Assembly: GCA_002427325.1 (NCBI GenBank)
Contig: DIQS01000003.1
Location: forward strand, 1 to 38,892
Source: Cloacimonetes bacterium UBA5456
Lineage (GTDB): Bacteria; Cloacimonadota; Cloacimonadia; Cloacimonadales; Cloacimonadaceae
Direction: 5' to 3'
Length of the DNA stretch: 38,892 bases
Both the position numbers and the translations under genes were made by a program. The notes beneath the pieces were generated by a model. The model made no database searches. It was not told the DNA's origin and worked only from the letters and a program-made list of their open reading frames with translations. This document shows positions 6,970 to 15,616 of the stretch, piece by piece (positions within the stretch are counted from its first letter, which is position 1; each line of letters begins with the position of its first letter).

Positions 6970-8958
6970 ATGTTTAGTATCCTCAAAAAAGAAAAAGGTA
7001 ATCTATCCATCGTAATGCTTCTCGCTGTGATCGGGATGGCCTCAGGGCTATCAATGGCTGGCTTGGTCTTGCGCGATTATCGTGGCTTTTTTAACCAAGT
7101 GGAGCGCATACAGACTCAGATGCTCCTGAGAGGCGAGACATATCGCGGCCAAGCGTTTGTGACCAGTAACCCCTTCCTTACGGGACGTATAGACCTTCCT
7201 GTGCGCGAGATAAACATAAGTACACCGCGCATGAATAGAACCTATAGGTCAACGAGCCGTATAGTCCGCGCTCGAGAGAATGTTCTCATCGGCGACGCGG
7301 ATATGGGAGTCATGACCGCTACACAGGCTACCGAAATGGATACTTACAAAATGATGACCTTAGTTGAAACTTCAATAGGTACAGGTTTTGGAAGTCATTT
7401 CGACGACAATAAGACTCTTGTTCGCAGATATGGTGAGCTTCTCTTGGTTCAATCCAGCTTCTCAGAATTTATGTATTTTTCTGCCTTTGATATATCACCG
7501 GCGGGGAAAAATGTATATTTCTATGGTGAAGACTTAGTGACCGGAAAGGTTCATAGCAATACAGATATTAACATCAAGAATTTGTATGGTTGGCCAAAGT
7601 TTATGAACTTGGTGACTACTGCCGGTCATGTTGTTTCCTATAGCGGTGGCTATAATAAGGACGAAGTATTCCCCGGTGGATTAATAGAAGAATATGATGT
7701 TTATGAATTCCCCAGCTCTGCCGAAGCTCTAAGGAATGGCGGCAATATATTGCGTTACGGCACTCCGGATAAAACAATTCTCTATGTTCGCTCCAATGGC
7801 GGCACAGCGAATGGGATGACAGGCACAATCTTGTCTCCTCAAAGAAAAAGAGTGCCCGTCACCGGAACCGGTAGCACGGTTGTGTTCCCGCCTTATGCAC
7901 TATATCCCGGCCAATATGCACCACCAAGGGACACATTATATACAAATGTGTTTTCAGTTCCCGATACGCTGTGGCAGCCTGTATCCTTTACGGGTACTCG
8001 CGGCAAAGGATATCTCGTGGAAGGTTCGCTCTGGATTGAGGGGACTTTTAGCGGGTTTCAGACATGGGGTTGTTCACATGATATGTATCTTTTGAACGAC
8101 ATCAAACTTTCCGGCACCGCTTTGGGGCAGGACCCCATCTCAAACCGTAACGACGTTGTAGGTCTCATTTCCGAGCAATCTATACATATTAAATATGGTT
8201 ATGCAGACCCCTTTGACACAACGGGTGCGAGAGTGCATCCCAATTGTGGCTCGGATAGCGAATATCCCGGCGTTGAAGGCGGTGGCGGCGGCATCATGAT
8301 CTATGCTGCAATGATTGCGCTTGGAGATGGTGGAACCAATATGAGCAACTACAATATGCCAAACTTCAAAGATGGAGTGTTCACCTTTGAATATATGCAC
8401 CCGCATGGTTCTACTCCTTCGATCAATTGGAACTACTGGATCACACCGGATTCTGTGGCAAATATCACCTACGACTGGATAGATATCCATCGCAGGGTAT
8501 ATCCTGCGCCCAAAACAGGCCCAACTGCATGGCCACCATTGATCGACCTGCCTTGGTATAACCCCATTTGGCCGGAACAGGCTCCTTATAAGGAACGTGG
8601 AACAATCAATATCTATGGTGCCGTTGCGCAAAGAAGGCGCGGATTCGTTCATAGAAGCGGTAATGATGGAGATTATCCTTCCAATGACGGGATATGGGAT
8701 ATCGAAATTGATATGTGTGGTGGACCTATTAGTCAAATGCCTCCCCCTGACCCCGTTTTCCCTGGCTTGCAGTTGTTTACTCGAAACTGGCCTGGTGCAA
8801 TCGGCAGCGGTTCAGGGTATAAGAAGAATTATAACTTTGATCATAGATTCTTCACTATTCAGCCCTTGTTTTATCCTGAAGCAAGGTTGCAGGGTGGTAA
8901 ACTGCCTATGACCCATGGAAACTGGAAGCTAATGAACCCCGATCAAAGTGTTTTATAA
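6970..8958 (+). CDS. Large PilX-like pilus-associated protein of unknown function
   Basis: This 662-residue protein starts MFSILKKEKGNLSIVMLLAVIGMASGLSMAGLVL. It resembles a PilX N-terminus (a basic leader, a glycine, then one hydrophobic helix) but lacks the mature glutamate-5 of true pilins. PilX proteins are usually under 250 residues, so most of this chain is extra. The body is rich in glycine, tyrosine, proline and tryptophan, with beta-like segments, a GGGGGIM stretch around residues 438-444 and repeated proline-tryptophan clusters near 510-545. I recognise no enzyme motif. The position after two minor prepilins and before pilM, where PilX and PilY1 sit in other loci, suggests a tip or adhesin role. 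That role is inference. AAAGGAG precedes the ATG. Confidence 0.6.
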   Translation: MFSILKKEKGNLSIVMLLAVIGMASGLSMAGLVLRDYRGFFNQVERIQTQMLLRGETYRGQAFVTSNPFLTGRIDLPVREINISTPRMNRTYRSTSRIVRARENVLIGDADMGVMTATQATEMDTYKMMTLVETSIGTGFGSHFDDNKTLVRRYGELLLVQSSFSEFMYFSAFDISPAGKNVYFYGEDLVTGKVHSNTDINIKNLYGWPKFMNLVTTAGHVVSYSGGYNKDEVFPGGLIEEYDVYEFPSSAEALRNGGNILRYGTPDKTILYVRSNGGTANGMTGTILSPQRKRVPVTGTGSTVVFPPYALYPGQYAPPRDTLYTNVFSVPDTLWQPVSFTGTRGKGYLVEGSLWIEGTFSGFQTWGCSHDMYLLNDIKLSGTALGQDPISNRNDVVGLISEQSIHIKYGYADPFDTTGARVHPNCGSDSEYPGVEGGGGGIMIYAAMIALGDGGTNMSNYNMPNFKDGVFTFEYMHPHGSTPSINWNYWITPDSVANITYDWIDIHRRVYPAPKTGPTAWPPLIDLPWYNPIWPEQAPYKERGTINIYGAVAQRRRGFVHRSGNDGDYPSNDGIWDIEIDMCGGPISQMPPPDPVFPGLQLFTRNWPGAIGSGSGYKKNYNFDHRFFTIQPLFYPEARLQGGKLPMTHGNWKLMNPDQSVL

Positions 8959-8981
8959 TGATAGTTAAATAAAGAGGAAAT

Positions 8982-10049
8982 ATGAAGAAGAAACCCGTTC
9001 GATTCAAAGAGTCTGTGGGTATCGATATCGGTACACACAGCGTGAAAATCGTTCACCTCAAAAGGCTTCATGATGGCTTTAAGCTCTTGAACTATGAGGT
9101 ACTCCCAACAGTGCCTCAAGGGGTGGAGTATGTTGTTGGCGATCTGAGGCCGGAACGCTTTGTTCCGGTGATCTCGGAAATGCTGAAGACTCTTCGGATA
9201 AAACCAAAGAGTATTAAACATCTGGTTTCATCAATCGGCGGCGACGATACGAGCATCAAACAGATTAAGACCATCTTCCTTCCGGATGATGAGCTGGAAT
9301 CAGCGCTCTTTTTCGAAGCTAAGAAACACATCCCAATTAGCGGTTCAGACATGGTCTTGGACTATCAGGTGTTATCGGTTGAAGAAAAAACAAACAATAT
9401 GAATATTCTTCTGGCAGCGACAAATAAAGCTGTTTTGAACGAGCATACAAATATCCTCGATACCGTGGGACTCAGCCCGAATATGGTTGATGTCGATTCA
9501 TTGGCAATCACCAACGCCTTTGCGCTGAATGCCTATGTCGAAGAAGGTGTGTATGTCTTGCTTAATGTCGGTGCTCATAGGACAAATATGGTTATTTGGG
9601 GACCCGAATCCAGATTCTTTGCCCGTGATATTCCCTATGGTGGATACAATTTCACCCGCGATATCATGGCCAAAAGAGCTCTCGAATGGCCGGAAGCAGA
9701 AGAATATAAATTCAATCATGGATTGTTGGACGATCCCAACGCAGCGTCAGTGCAAACACTCAGCATGTTGGATATCAGCGAAAAACCCACCGAAGAGGCA
9801 ATCGCCGAAGAAATCCGCCGTTCCTTACGTTTCTACGTGAAAGAAGCCGGCACCAGTGATTTCAGAAAGATCTACCTCATGGGTGGCAGTGCAAAGCTTA
9901 AAGGCTTGCCCGAATATATCCAAGATAAGGTAAACGTGCCCACAGAAGTGTTCATGCCTTTCATAAACGTTGAGATGCCTGAGAAACTCCAAGATAAAAA
10001 AGACCCCCAACTTGCCCTTGCCATTGGCTTGGCAATGAGGATGGAGTAA
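8982..10049 (+). CDS. pilM: Type IV pilus inner-membrane platform protein PilM
   Basis: This 355-residue protein has an actin-like ATPase fold. The phosphate-1 motif is VGIDIGTHSVKIVHLKR near residue 12. The second nucleotide-binding region includes YVLLNVGAHRTNMVIW, and YLMGGSAKLKGLPEYI forms the adenosine-binding segment. It acts in the cytoplasm, binding the N-terminal tail of PilN to link the ATPases to the PilN/O platform. Length matches PilM (about 350). AGAGGAAAT precedes the ATG. The gene opens the conserved pilMNOPQ block, and pilN follows after nine bases. Confidence 0.92.
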   Translation: MKKKPVRFKESVGIDIGTHSVKIVHLKRLHDGFKLLNYEVLPTVPQGVEYVVGDLRPERFVPVISEMLKTLRIKPKSIKHLVSSIGGDDTSIKQIKTIFLPDDELESALFFEAKKHIPISGSDMVLDYQVLSVEEKTNNMNILLAATNKAVLNEHTNILDTVGLSPNMVDVDSLAITNAFALNAYVEEGVYVLLNVGAHRTNMVIWGPESRFFARDIPYGGYNFTRDIMAKRALEWPEAEEYKFNHGLLDDPNAASVQTLSMLDISEKPTEEAIAEEIRRSLRFYVKEAGTSDFRKIYLMGGSAKLKGLPEYIQDKVNVPTEVFMPFINVEMPEKLQDKKDPQLALAIGLAMRME

Positions 10050-10058
10050 GGGAGAGCG

Positions 10059-10649
10059 ATGATGAACCAATTCTATTTTAAAATTAACCTGAATAAGTAT
10101 GGTGAACAGCGCCTCGAACAAGTGCGCGAAAGCCGTACATTCAGAAATTCCGCAATAAGTTTTGTAGTTGGTATGATTATCCTGACAGGATTCTGGTTAT
10201 CAATCCAAAACGGACTTGCCCGCAAGGTGAAGAACCGCGAACAATATCTTTCTGAGACTACAGCTCAGCTCAAAGATTATCAGACCAGCGGTGACTATCT
10301 TTCCTCAAATGATCTAAATAGGCTCGCAAAAACCTTTACCGATCGTATATTCTGGGCAAAGAAGATGGTCGCCTTAGGTGCAGAAATCGATGATAAGCTC
10401 GCGGTGCGTAGTTTTAGTTATGCAAATGGTATCCTTACCATTAACGGTATCACGGAAGTGGATAAAAACGTGAAGGAGTTTGATTTGATCAATGAATTTA
10501 TTCAAAGGCTCAAATCTAATCCTGAGATAAATAATGACTTCCCCGATATCAAGAGCGGTCCGGTTGTTAAGCAAGTTGTTAAAGATACTGCAATCTTTGA
10601 ATTTGTGATCGAATGCTATTCTACAACGTATGGAGGAGGAAGAAGATGA
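10059..10649 (+). CDS. pilN: Type IV pilus alignment protein PilN
   Basis: This 196-residue inner-membrane protein has a cytoplasmic N-terminus MMNQFYFKINLNKYGEQRLEQ, one transmembrane helix (about residues 31-50, FVVGMIILTGFWLSIQNGLA), a coiled-coil stretch and a small periplasmic domain. PilN usually carries an INLLP-like PilM-binding motif at its N-terminus; here KINLNKY occupies that place. The gene stands between pilM and pilO, and its stop overlaps the pilO start (ATGA at 10646-10649). Function is assigned by topology, size and position. GGGAG precedes the start; the first of two adjacent ATGs was used. Confidence 0.82.
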   Translation: MMNQFYFKINLNKYGEQRLEQVRESRTFRNSAISFVVGMIILTGFWLSIQNGLARKVKNREQYLSETTAQLKDYQTSGDYLSSNDLNRLAKTFTDRIFWAKKMVALGAEIDDKLAVRSFSYANGILTINGITEVDKNVKEFDLINEFIQRLKSNPEINNDFPDIKSGPVVKQVVKDTAIFEFVIECYSTTYGGGRR

Positions 10650-11200
10650 AAGAGAGATACTTAATCCTGATCGTCATAATGCTCGCAGCAGGTGCGATCT
10701 TCATCCTTTTTACGAACAAAAGCTTAGTAGATAATCTTGATAAAATAAGCCGTTTGGACAGAGATATCAAAGTTGCACAAGAAAAACTCAATAGCGCCAG
10801 AATCATGGAACAGGAGCTTCAGCAGTTTGCAATGGTCATCGATAATGCCCTGACCAAAGAAGCGAGATTCTCCTTTGATGAAATCAATGACCTCAAGACT
10901 CGTATCGGCGAAATCGCACATGAGAGACAAATCTCTATAAATAGAATGGCTGATGCCAGTAAGTGGACGATGCCAAACCTTATTGAGTCAACCGTTACCC
11001 TTGAGCTCGAAGCTGACTATATCCAGATCGGTAAATTCATTTCCGATCTCGAAAGTCAAGATAATATCATCAAAATTCAAAGCTTGGACATCAGCCCTGC
11101 TAATCTCACCCAAGAGGAAGAGAGTCAAGCAGCTGGGAAAACATCACGCTATCGTGTGTTGATGGAACTTTCTGTGTTCAAAGTAAAGAAGGAGGTATAA
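10646..11200 (+). CDS. pilO: Type IV pilus alignment protein PilO
   Basis: This 184-residue protein has an N-terminal transmembrane helix (YLILIVIMLAAGAIFILF), a coiled coil (LDNLDKISRLDRDIKVAQEKL region) and a ferredoxin-like periplasmic domain ending ITLELEADYIQIGKFISDLE-type segments, as in PilO. With PilN it forms the heterodimer that connects the inner-membrane motor to PilP and the secretin. An upstream in-frame start at 10613 is less likely: GGAGGAGG at 10632-10639 sits six bases before ATG 10646, which overlaps the pilN stop. The domain and neighbourhood agree well. Confidence 0.85.
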   Translation: MKERYLILIVIMLAAGAIFILFTNKSLVDNLDKISRLDRDIKVAQEKLNSARIMEQELQQFAMVIDNALTKEARFSFDEINDLKTRIGEIAHERQISINRMADASKWTMPNLIESTVTLELEADYIQIGKFISDLESQDNIIKIQSLDISPANLTQEEESQAAGKTSRYRVLMELSVFKVKKEV

Positions 11201-11203
11201 ACA

Positions 11204-11743
11204 ATGCAAACACGTTTTGTAAAAGACCTCGCAATCGGACTGGTGGTGATCGTGCTCCTCGTCCTCGTGGGATATTTGGTGGTGATCAATAGAGACCTCC
11301 ATAAGATACCGGTGAACTCCGTCTATAGCAGAGAATCTGTGTCGGATAGCCTCATGAGCCAGATCAGAAACATCGAAAATTCTATACAAGACCGTAAGGT
11401 GTTTGTGTTTACCACCAAGAAAGACCCCTTGCGCCAAGGTAATATCATTAAAGATAAAGCCGATAGAATTCAAGAATATGAAGAGATGCTTCGCAACCTC
11501 TTCCGCCTGGCAACCGTCGCTATCGACGAACACGGTAACAAGATCGCCCTCATCGAATATCAGGATGCCTTGCATTCTGCTCGTGAAGGTGAGACCGTAG
11601 CCGGACGCAAAATAATTGAGATCAAAGATAAGAGTATCCGCTATTCAATGGGCGGAAACACATACACAGCAAATCTAATGGCCCGTCCCGAGATACCTGA
11701 TGAAAATCAATATCAGAAAAAGGGAATGAGTGGTAATTGGTAA
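11204..11743 (+). CDS. pilP: PilP-like pilus assembly protein
   Basis: This 179-residue protein lies between pilO and pilQ. It has an N-terminal membrane anchor (IGLVVIVLLVLVGYLVVI) and a periplasmic part. That part begins with KKDPLRQGN and holds a beta-rich domain (LATVAIDEHGNKIALIEYQDALHSAREGETVAGRKIIEIKDKSIRYSMGG) like the homology-region domain of PilP/GspC. The KDPL...G phrase is typical of PilP, which binds the N0 domain of the secretin. PilP is usually a lipoprotein; here no lipobox cysteine is present, and the anchor is a transmembrane helix as in GspC. The symbol is given by position and domain. Confidence 0.75.
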   Translation: MQTRFVKDLAIGLVVIVLLVLVGYLVVINRDLHKIPVNSVYSRESVSDSLMSQIRNIENSIQDRKVFVFTTKKDPLRQGNIIKDKADRIQEYEEMLRNLFRLATVAIDEHGNKIALIEYQDALHSAREGETVAGRKIIEIKDKSIRYSMGGNTYTANLMARPEIPDENQYQKKGMSGNW

Positions 11744-11769
11744 AATATATTATGATAGTGGGAGAAAAT

Positions 11770-13176
11770 ATGAAACACATGCTTGTAAGTAAGCAATATC
11801 TCTGCCTAATCTTAGTGCTGGTTTTCGCAATCTCAGCGCTGGTAGCAGCAGCAGACCCAATGGCAACGAAGGTCACGTTCAGTGCCGACGACGCAACTTT
11901 GTCTTCGGTTCTCAATGCACTGTCTCGCCTCTCCGGAACGAATATCGTTCTCGCGGATGATCAAGGCTCAAGCGCCAGTGGTCGTGAGGAGAAACGCGTT
12001 ACCATCAATATTAAAGATGTGCCGATAGAAACAGCCGTATCACTCGTGGCAAGAACTGTTGGCCTCGCATATCGCATTCAAGCCGGAAACACGTTTATCG
12101 TGGGTCCCAAACAAAATGTTATGGAAGAAGTTGGCGAGCGTAGCAACATTATGTATCTGAATAACCTCGATGCAGAAAAAGTTGCTAGGTCCCTCGAAAA
12201 TGCCGGCGGCAAAATTGTGCCGGTGGAAGGACAAAACGCCATCATGGTCTATGCAAACCAAGAAACATTTGAGCAAATCCAAGACCTCGTGCAAGGCATG
12301 GACACCGTTCAAAACCAAGTGGAAATCAGAGTTCGCCTCATCGAAATCAATCTCAACCAAGCCAAAAAGATTGGTATCGACTGGAGCCGCCTCAACCACC
12401 TTACCACCATCTTGGCTGAAGACCCCATCAACGCAGATGGAGCAGGACTTCCCTATAACTATAGTGATGATACAGGCTATATGCCTCACGGAAATCCTAC
12501 AGACTTTGAGAAATTGCCCAACGACCAATATTTCCAGAGAATCAATGGCTTTAACGACATCGGTCATTTCAGCCGTCAGCTCACCGCCTTCGATATCACC
12601 ATCGATTGGCTCTTGGAAAACAACGCGGCTCATCTTCTTACCGATACGCGCGTAACCGCTCTTAACGGAGAAGAAGCAACACTGCATATTGGCGAAGTGA
12701 TTCCTTTTGTGGTTACCGATAACGACAAGCAGATCCAAGTTGAACGTGAAGACGTAGGTATCATGCTTGCTGTCACCCCCACAGTCAACAAAGATGGAAA
12801 CATCACTGCAAAGATCGCACCGGAAGTATCTTCCGTTGTGGACCTTGTCGGAGGCTATGTCCCCCGCACAAAAGTACGCAGAGTTGCCACCACCGTTACC
12901 GTTCCCAACGAACAAAAGATCGTTGTTGGCGGTTTGCTTAATTCCACCATCACCCAAAGAACAAATAAACTGCCTCTCTTGGGCGACCTTCCTTTCGTCG
13001 GCCGTCTCTTCCAGCACCGCTATGAATTGGTAGAAAACTCCGATCTCATCATTGAGATCACCCCCAGACTCATTTCTGCCTTTGAAGAAGCACCGGAACC
13101 GATCCTTGACGAAAGGCTTACCCGTACTCTTATCAGATATGAAGAGGAAGAAGAGGAGCAAGAGGAGGAAGAATGA
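11770..13176 (+). CDS. pilQ: Type IV pilus secretin PilQ
   Basis: This 468-residue outer-membrane secretin lets the pilus cross the envelope. A signal peptide (LCLILVLVFAISALVAAA) is followed by an N0/STN-like domain (VTFSADDATLSSVLNALSRLSGTNIVL), one N1-type KH domain (NIMYLNNLDAEKVARSLENAGGKI), and the secretin domain. That domain ends with VPNEQKIVVGGLLNSTI and LPLLGDLPFVGRLFQHR, the family signature. It is shorter than most PilQ proteins (often over 600) and has no AMIN domains. The C-terminus is a run of glutamates whose purine-rich codons also supply the GGAGG ribosome-binding site of the next gene. ATG 11770 is preferred to in-frame ATGs at 11737 and 11752 because GTGGGAGA precedes it. 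The stop overlaps the next start (ATGA). Confidence 0.9.
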   Translation: MKHMLVSKQYLCLILVLVFAISALVAAADPMATKVTFSADDATLSSVLNALSRLSGTNIVLADDQGSSASGREEKRVTINIKDVPIETAVSLVARTVGLAYRIQAGNTFIVGPKQNVMEEVGERSNIMYLNNLDAEKVARSLENAGGKIVPVEGQNAIMVYANQETFEQIQDLVQGMDTVQNQVEIRVRLIEINLNQAKKIGIDWSRLNHLTTILAEDPINADGAGLPYNYSDDTGYMPHGNPTDFEKLPNDQYFQRINGFNDIGHFSRQLTAFDITIDWLLENNAAHLLTDTRVTALNGEEATLHIGEVIPFVVTDNDKQIQVEREDVGIMLAVTPTVNKDGNITAKIAPEVSSVVDLVGGYVPRTKVRRVATTVTVPNEQKIVVGGLLNSTITQRTNKLPLLGDLPFVGRLFQHRYELVENSDLIIEITPRLISAFEEAPEPILDERLTRTLIRYEEEEEEQEEEE

Positions 13177-15476
13177 AGAATTATCGTTCCCTAACATTAC
13201 TCCTGACCCTGTTTGTATTGCTCTTGGTTAGCTTTACAGCATCTTGTGACAAGCGTAACCCGCCCCCAATAATTCCTACACCGCCGGAACCAGTTCCGGA
13301 ATCAGACATCCTGCAAATCACGAGGATGTGGGCTTCTCCCGATCTGATTTATGCTGATAATAACATCACATACTCAGAGATTAGTGTGGAAGTCAAAAAC
13401 GGTGAAGGCTTTGGCGTAACCGGGCAAACCGTGAATTTTAAGACCGATATCGGCTCTATTATCACCACGGTTTCTACAGATAGCACAGGAATTGCACGCA
13501 CTACATTCTTTGATAGCGGCGATTCGGGAAATGCAAACATTACGGCAGAAGTTCGAAAGTATCATCCCTCGATCTCGGATTCTTTGCTCTCTTCAGACAA
13601 GAGAACCATCCAGGTCATGATTGCTGAGACTCCCGAAATTAGCACCCTTATTCTTGATCTTCCAAACATCGTTCCCGGAGTCACCTACAATATGGGTGTA
13701 TCCACCGTTGTCGATATTTCTGCCAGAGCATATCTTGAAACGGGCAGCCCCGTTCCAAATAACTCACTGGTCACCTTTGAGTGCACCAAGGGCAGATTCC
13801 TTGATAATGAAGATAATGACCTCGGAAACGAATTTGTAGCCAAAACACGCAACGGCAAAGCCACGATTAAATATGACTCCGGCACACAGGCAACAAACCT
13901 GCCCGGAGCAGAGCTTGCAATGGTCAAAGCAAAAATCGGTGCTGCCGAAGCATCTCATAACATCAATATCAGACCCGGAAGTCCTGCCAGCATCAACCTT
14001 AAGAGTTTCTTAAACATCGGTGGCGTGGATGTGGAAGCCAGCTCGACTGAAGTCGGCAGCACACACCACATCTATATCCAGGCAGAACTCAGTGATATGT
14101 ATAATAACAAGTGCAATGCTAAGAGAGTGGACATGGAGACAGACCTTGGTACATTTATGAACACCACAAACCAAACACGTCTCACCACCGACGAATATGG
14201 CCTTGCCAGAGTTCGTTTCACCCCCGGTCTTTCCGCAGGTGCAGCAACGATCGTCGCCTCTGCAAACAACGACACCTTGCAGACTCAGATCATCTTCACA
14301 ATCGGCTCTGATGACGTCTATTCAATGGACTTCACCCAGGAACAAGCCGTCAGCATAAACGTTGAAGGAAGTGGCGGTCAGAGCTCTGCAATCCTCAGAG
14401 TGAAACTCAGAGACATCAACTACAACCTTGTTGACTCACCCTATGAAGTTACTTTCAAAATAGTGAAAGAGGCAGGAATCACACCGCCCGCAGGTGCAAA
14501 CCTTAACGGTGAACTGAACAATGCCGGTGAACCTGTTGCGGTCACGGTGATGTCCAATGGAGGCGAAGCGCAAGTCTCAGTGAATGCCGGAACGGAGTCT
14601 GGTGTGCTCGTGATTGAAGCACAATGCACGAGTAATAGCGGCAACGTTATTAAAACTAGAAAGCCCAACGTTCTGATTCATGCTGGGCCACCGGCACATA
14701 TCGCACCCTTCATGGAAGGTTTTGAACAAGGCGAATCTGCAGGTGCAGGCTTCTGGCAGATCCAAGTCGGCGCGATCGTGCGTGACATCTATAACAACCC
14801 CGTCACGAACAATACCCCCGTATGGTTCTCCATCGAACAGCTCCTTGATCCCTGCTACTATACGCCGGAATCTATGGGAGGCGTCACCATCATGGGCTTT
14901 GCCACAGTTGGTAATGCAAACGCTAATGAAGATACAGTGGACGGAACAGCATATACCGAGATTGTCTATCCCGGTTCTATGATCAATTCACTGATCACCA
15001 TCAAAGCAACCAGCGGTAATGCCACCGGCTACTTGGATTCGAAGTTGCCCTTAATCGGCTCAATGGTTCACCTGACAACTGATCCTCGTACAGTGAACTT
15101 GGGAGGAACTGTGAGCAATAAAATGGCTGATATCATCATCTATCACACTGATGGACAAGGTACGCCTGTTAAGTTTAGCAATTTCATGATAGACGGAGGT
15201 CTGTCGCAGATAATTATGAATCCAAATCACATAAGTTCTCCATACAACTATGGCCCCGGTGCCCCCGTGGAGAACAGGATTTGGACCAACACTGAAGGCT
15301 ATGCCTATAGTAGGTGTAAGGTGTATTTAGCATCGCTAACTCCTCCGCCTCAGCCTGGTGATCCACCGGAAGAAAACGTCATCATCATTACAGCTTGGCT
15401 GATGGGTGATGCTCAAAACGAAGAAGTGCAAACTCAGTTAACCGCTTGGTGTTACACGGGTACCCCGCCCTTCTAA
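13173..15476 (+). CDS. Lipoprotein with repeated Ig-like (invasin/Big_1-type) domains
   Basis: This 767-residue protein has a signal peptide ending in FTASC, so a lipid-modified cysteine is likely at residue 25. A proline-rich linker (PPPIIPTPPEPVPE) follows. The rest contains about five or six beta-sandwich repeats. Recurring phrases include GQTVNFKTDIGS...TDSTGIARTTF, KRVDMETDLGTFMN...TDEYGLARVRFTPG and NNTPVWFSIEQ. This GxxV.F....G......T...G.a...f pattern is that of bacterial Ig-like group 1 domains found in invasins and intimins. The gene overlaps pilQ by four bases and stands between pilQ and pilB. It may therefore be an outer-membrane or surface partner of the secretin or pilus. I do not know a named family for it. 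Confidence 0.72.
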   Translation: MKNYRSLTLLLTLFVLLLVSFTASCDKRNPPPIIPTPPEPVPESDILQITRMWASPDLIYADNNITYSEISVEVKNGEGFGVTGQTVNFKTDIGSIITTVSTDSTGIARTTFFDSGDSGNANITAEVRKYHPSISDSLLSSDKRTIQVMIAETPEISTLILDLPNIVPGVTYNMGVSTVVDISARAYLETGSPVPNNSLVTFECTKGRFLDNEDNDLGNEFVAKTRNGKATIKYDSGTQATNLPGAELAMVKAKIGAAEASHNINIRPGSPASINLKSFLNIGGVDVEASSTEVGSTHHIYIQAELSDMYNNKCNAKRVDMETDLGTFMNTTNQTRLTTDEYGLARVRFTPGLSAGAATIVASANNDTLQTQIIFTIGSDDVYSMDFTQEQAVSINVEGSGGQSSAILRVKLRDINYNLVDSPYEVTFKIVKEAGITPPAGANLNGELNNAGEPVAVTVMSNGGEAQVSVNAGTESGVLVIEAQCTSNSGNVIKTRKPNVLIHAGPPAHIAPFMEGFEQGESAGAGFWQIQVGAIVRDIYNNPVTNNTPVWFSIEQLLDPCYYTPESMGGVTIMGFATVGNANANEDTVDGTAYTEIVYPGSMINSLITIKATSGNATGYLDSKLPLIGSMVHLTTDPRTVNLGGTVSNKMADIIIYHTDGQGTPVKFSNFMIDGGLSQIIMNPNHISSPYNYGPGAPVENRIWTNTEGYAYSRCKVYLASLTPPPQPGDPPEENVIIITAWLMGDAQNEEVQTQLTAWCYTGTPPF

Positions 15477-15490
15477 AGAAATAGATCTAT

Positions 15491-15518
15491 GCGCGGGGGC
15501 TGAAACATGCCCCTGCGC
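15491..15518 (+). other. GC-rich stem-loop between the Ig lipoprotein gene and pilB
   Basis: GCGCGGGGGC (15491-15500) and GCCCCTGCGC (15509-15518) pair over 10 positions with one mismatch and an 8-base loop. A-rich sequence follows rather than a T-run, so it is not a canonical intrinsic terminator. It may be an mRNA-stability or processing element inside the pilus operon. The rest of the gap (15519-15616) has a TATAAA at 15574-15579 but no convincing -35 box. Confidence 0.5.
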
Positions 15519-15616
15519 AAAAATAAAGAAAGGAGCTGCGATGAATGATTGATTCCGGAAGCGGACACTAATTTATAAACGTATTGTAAAAAATAAAGAG
15601 AATAAGGAAATAGAAA

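Noticed and set aside
8140..8736. A 198-codon minus-strand frame opposite the PilX-like gene
   Set aside because: No ribosome-binding site or family similarity; lies wholly inside a longer plus-strand gene in a consistent operon.
12040..13197. A 385-codon open frame on the minus strand opposite pilQ
   Set aside because: It mirrors the codon structure of pilQ, which has clear secretin motifs; the antisense protein has no recognisable domain and no upstream signals.
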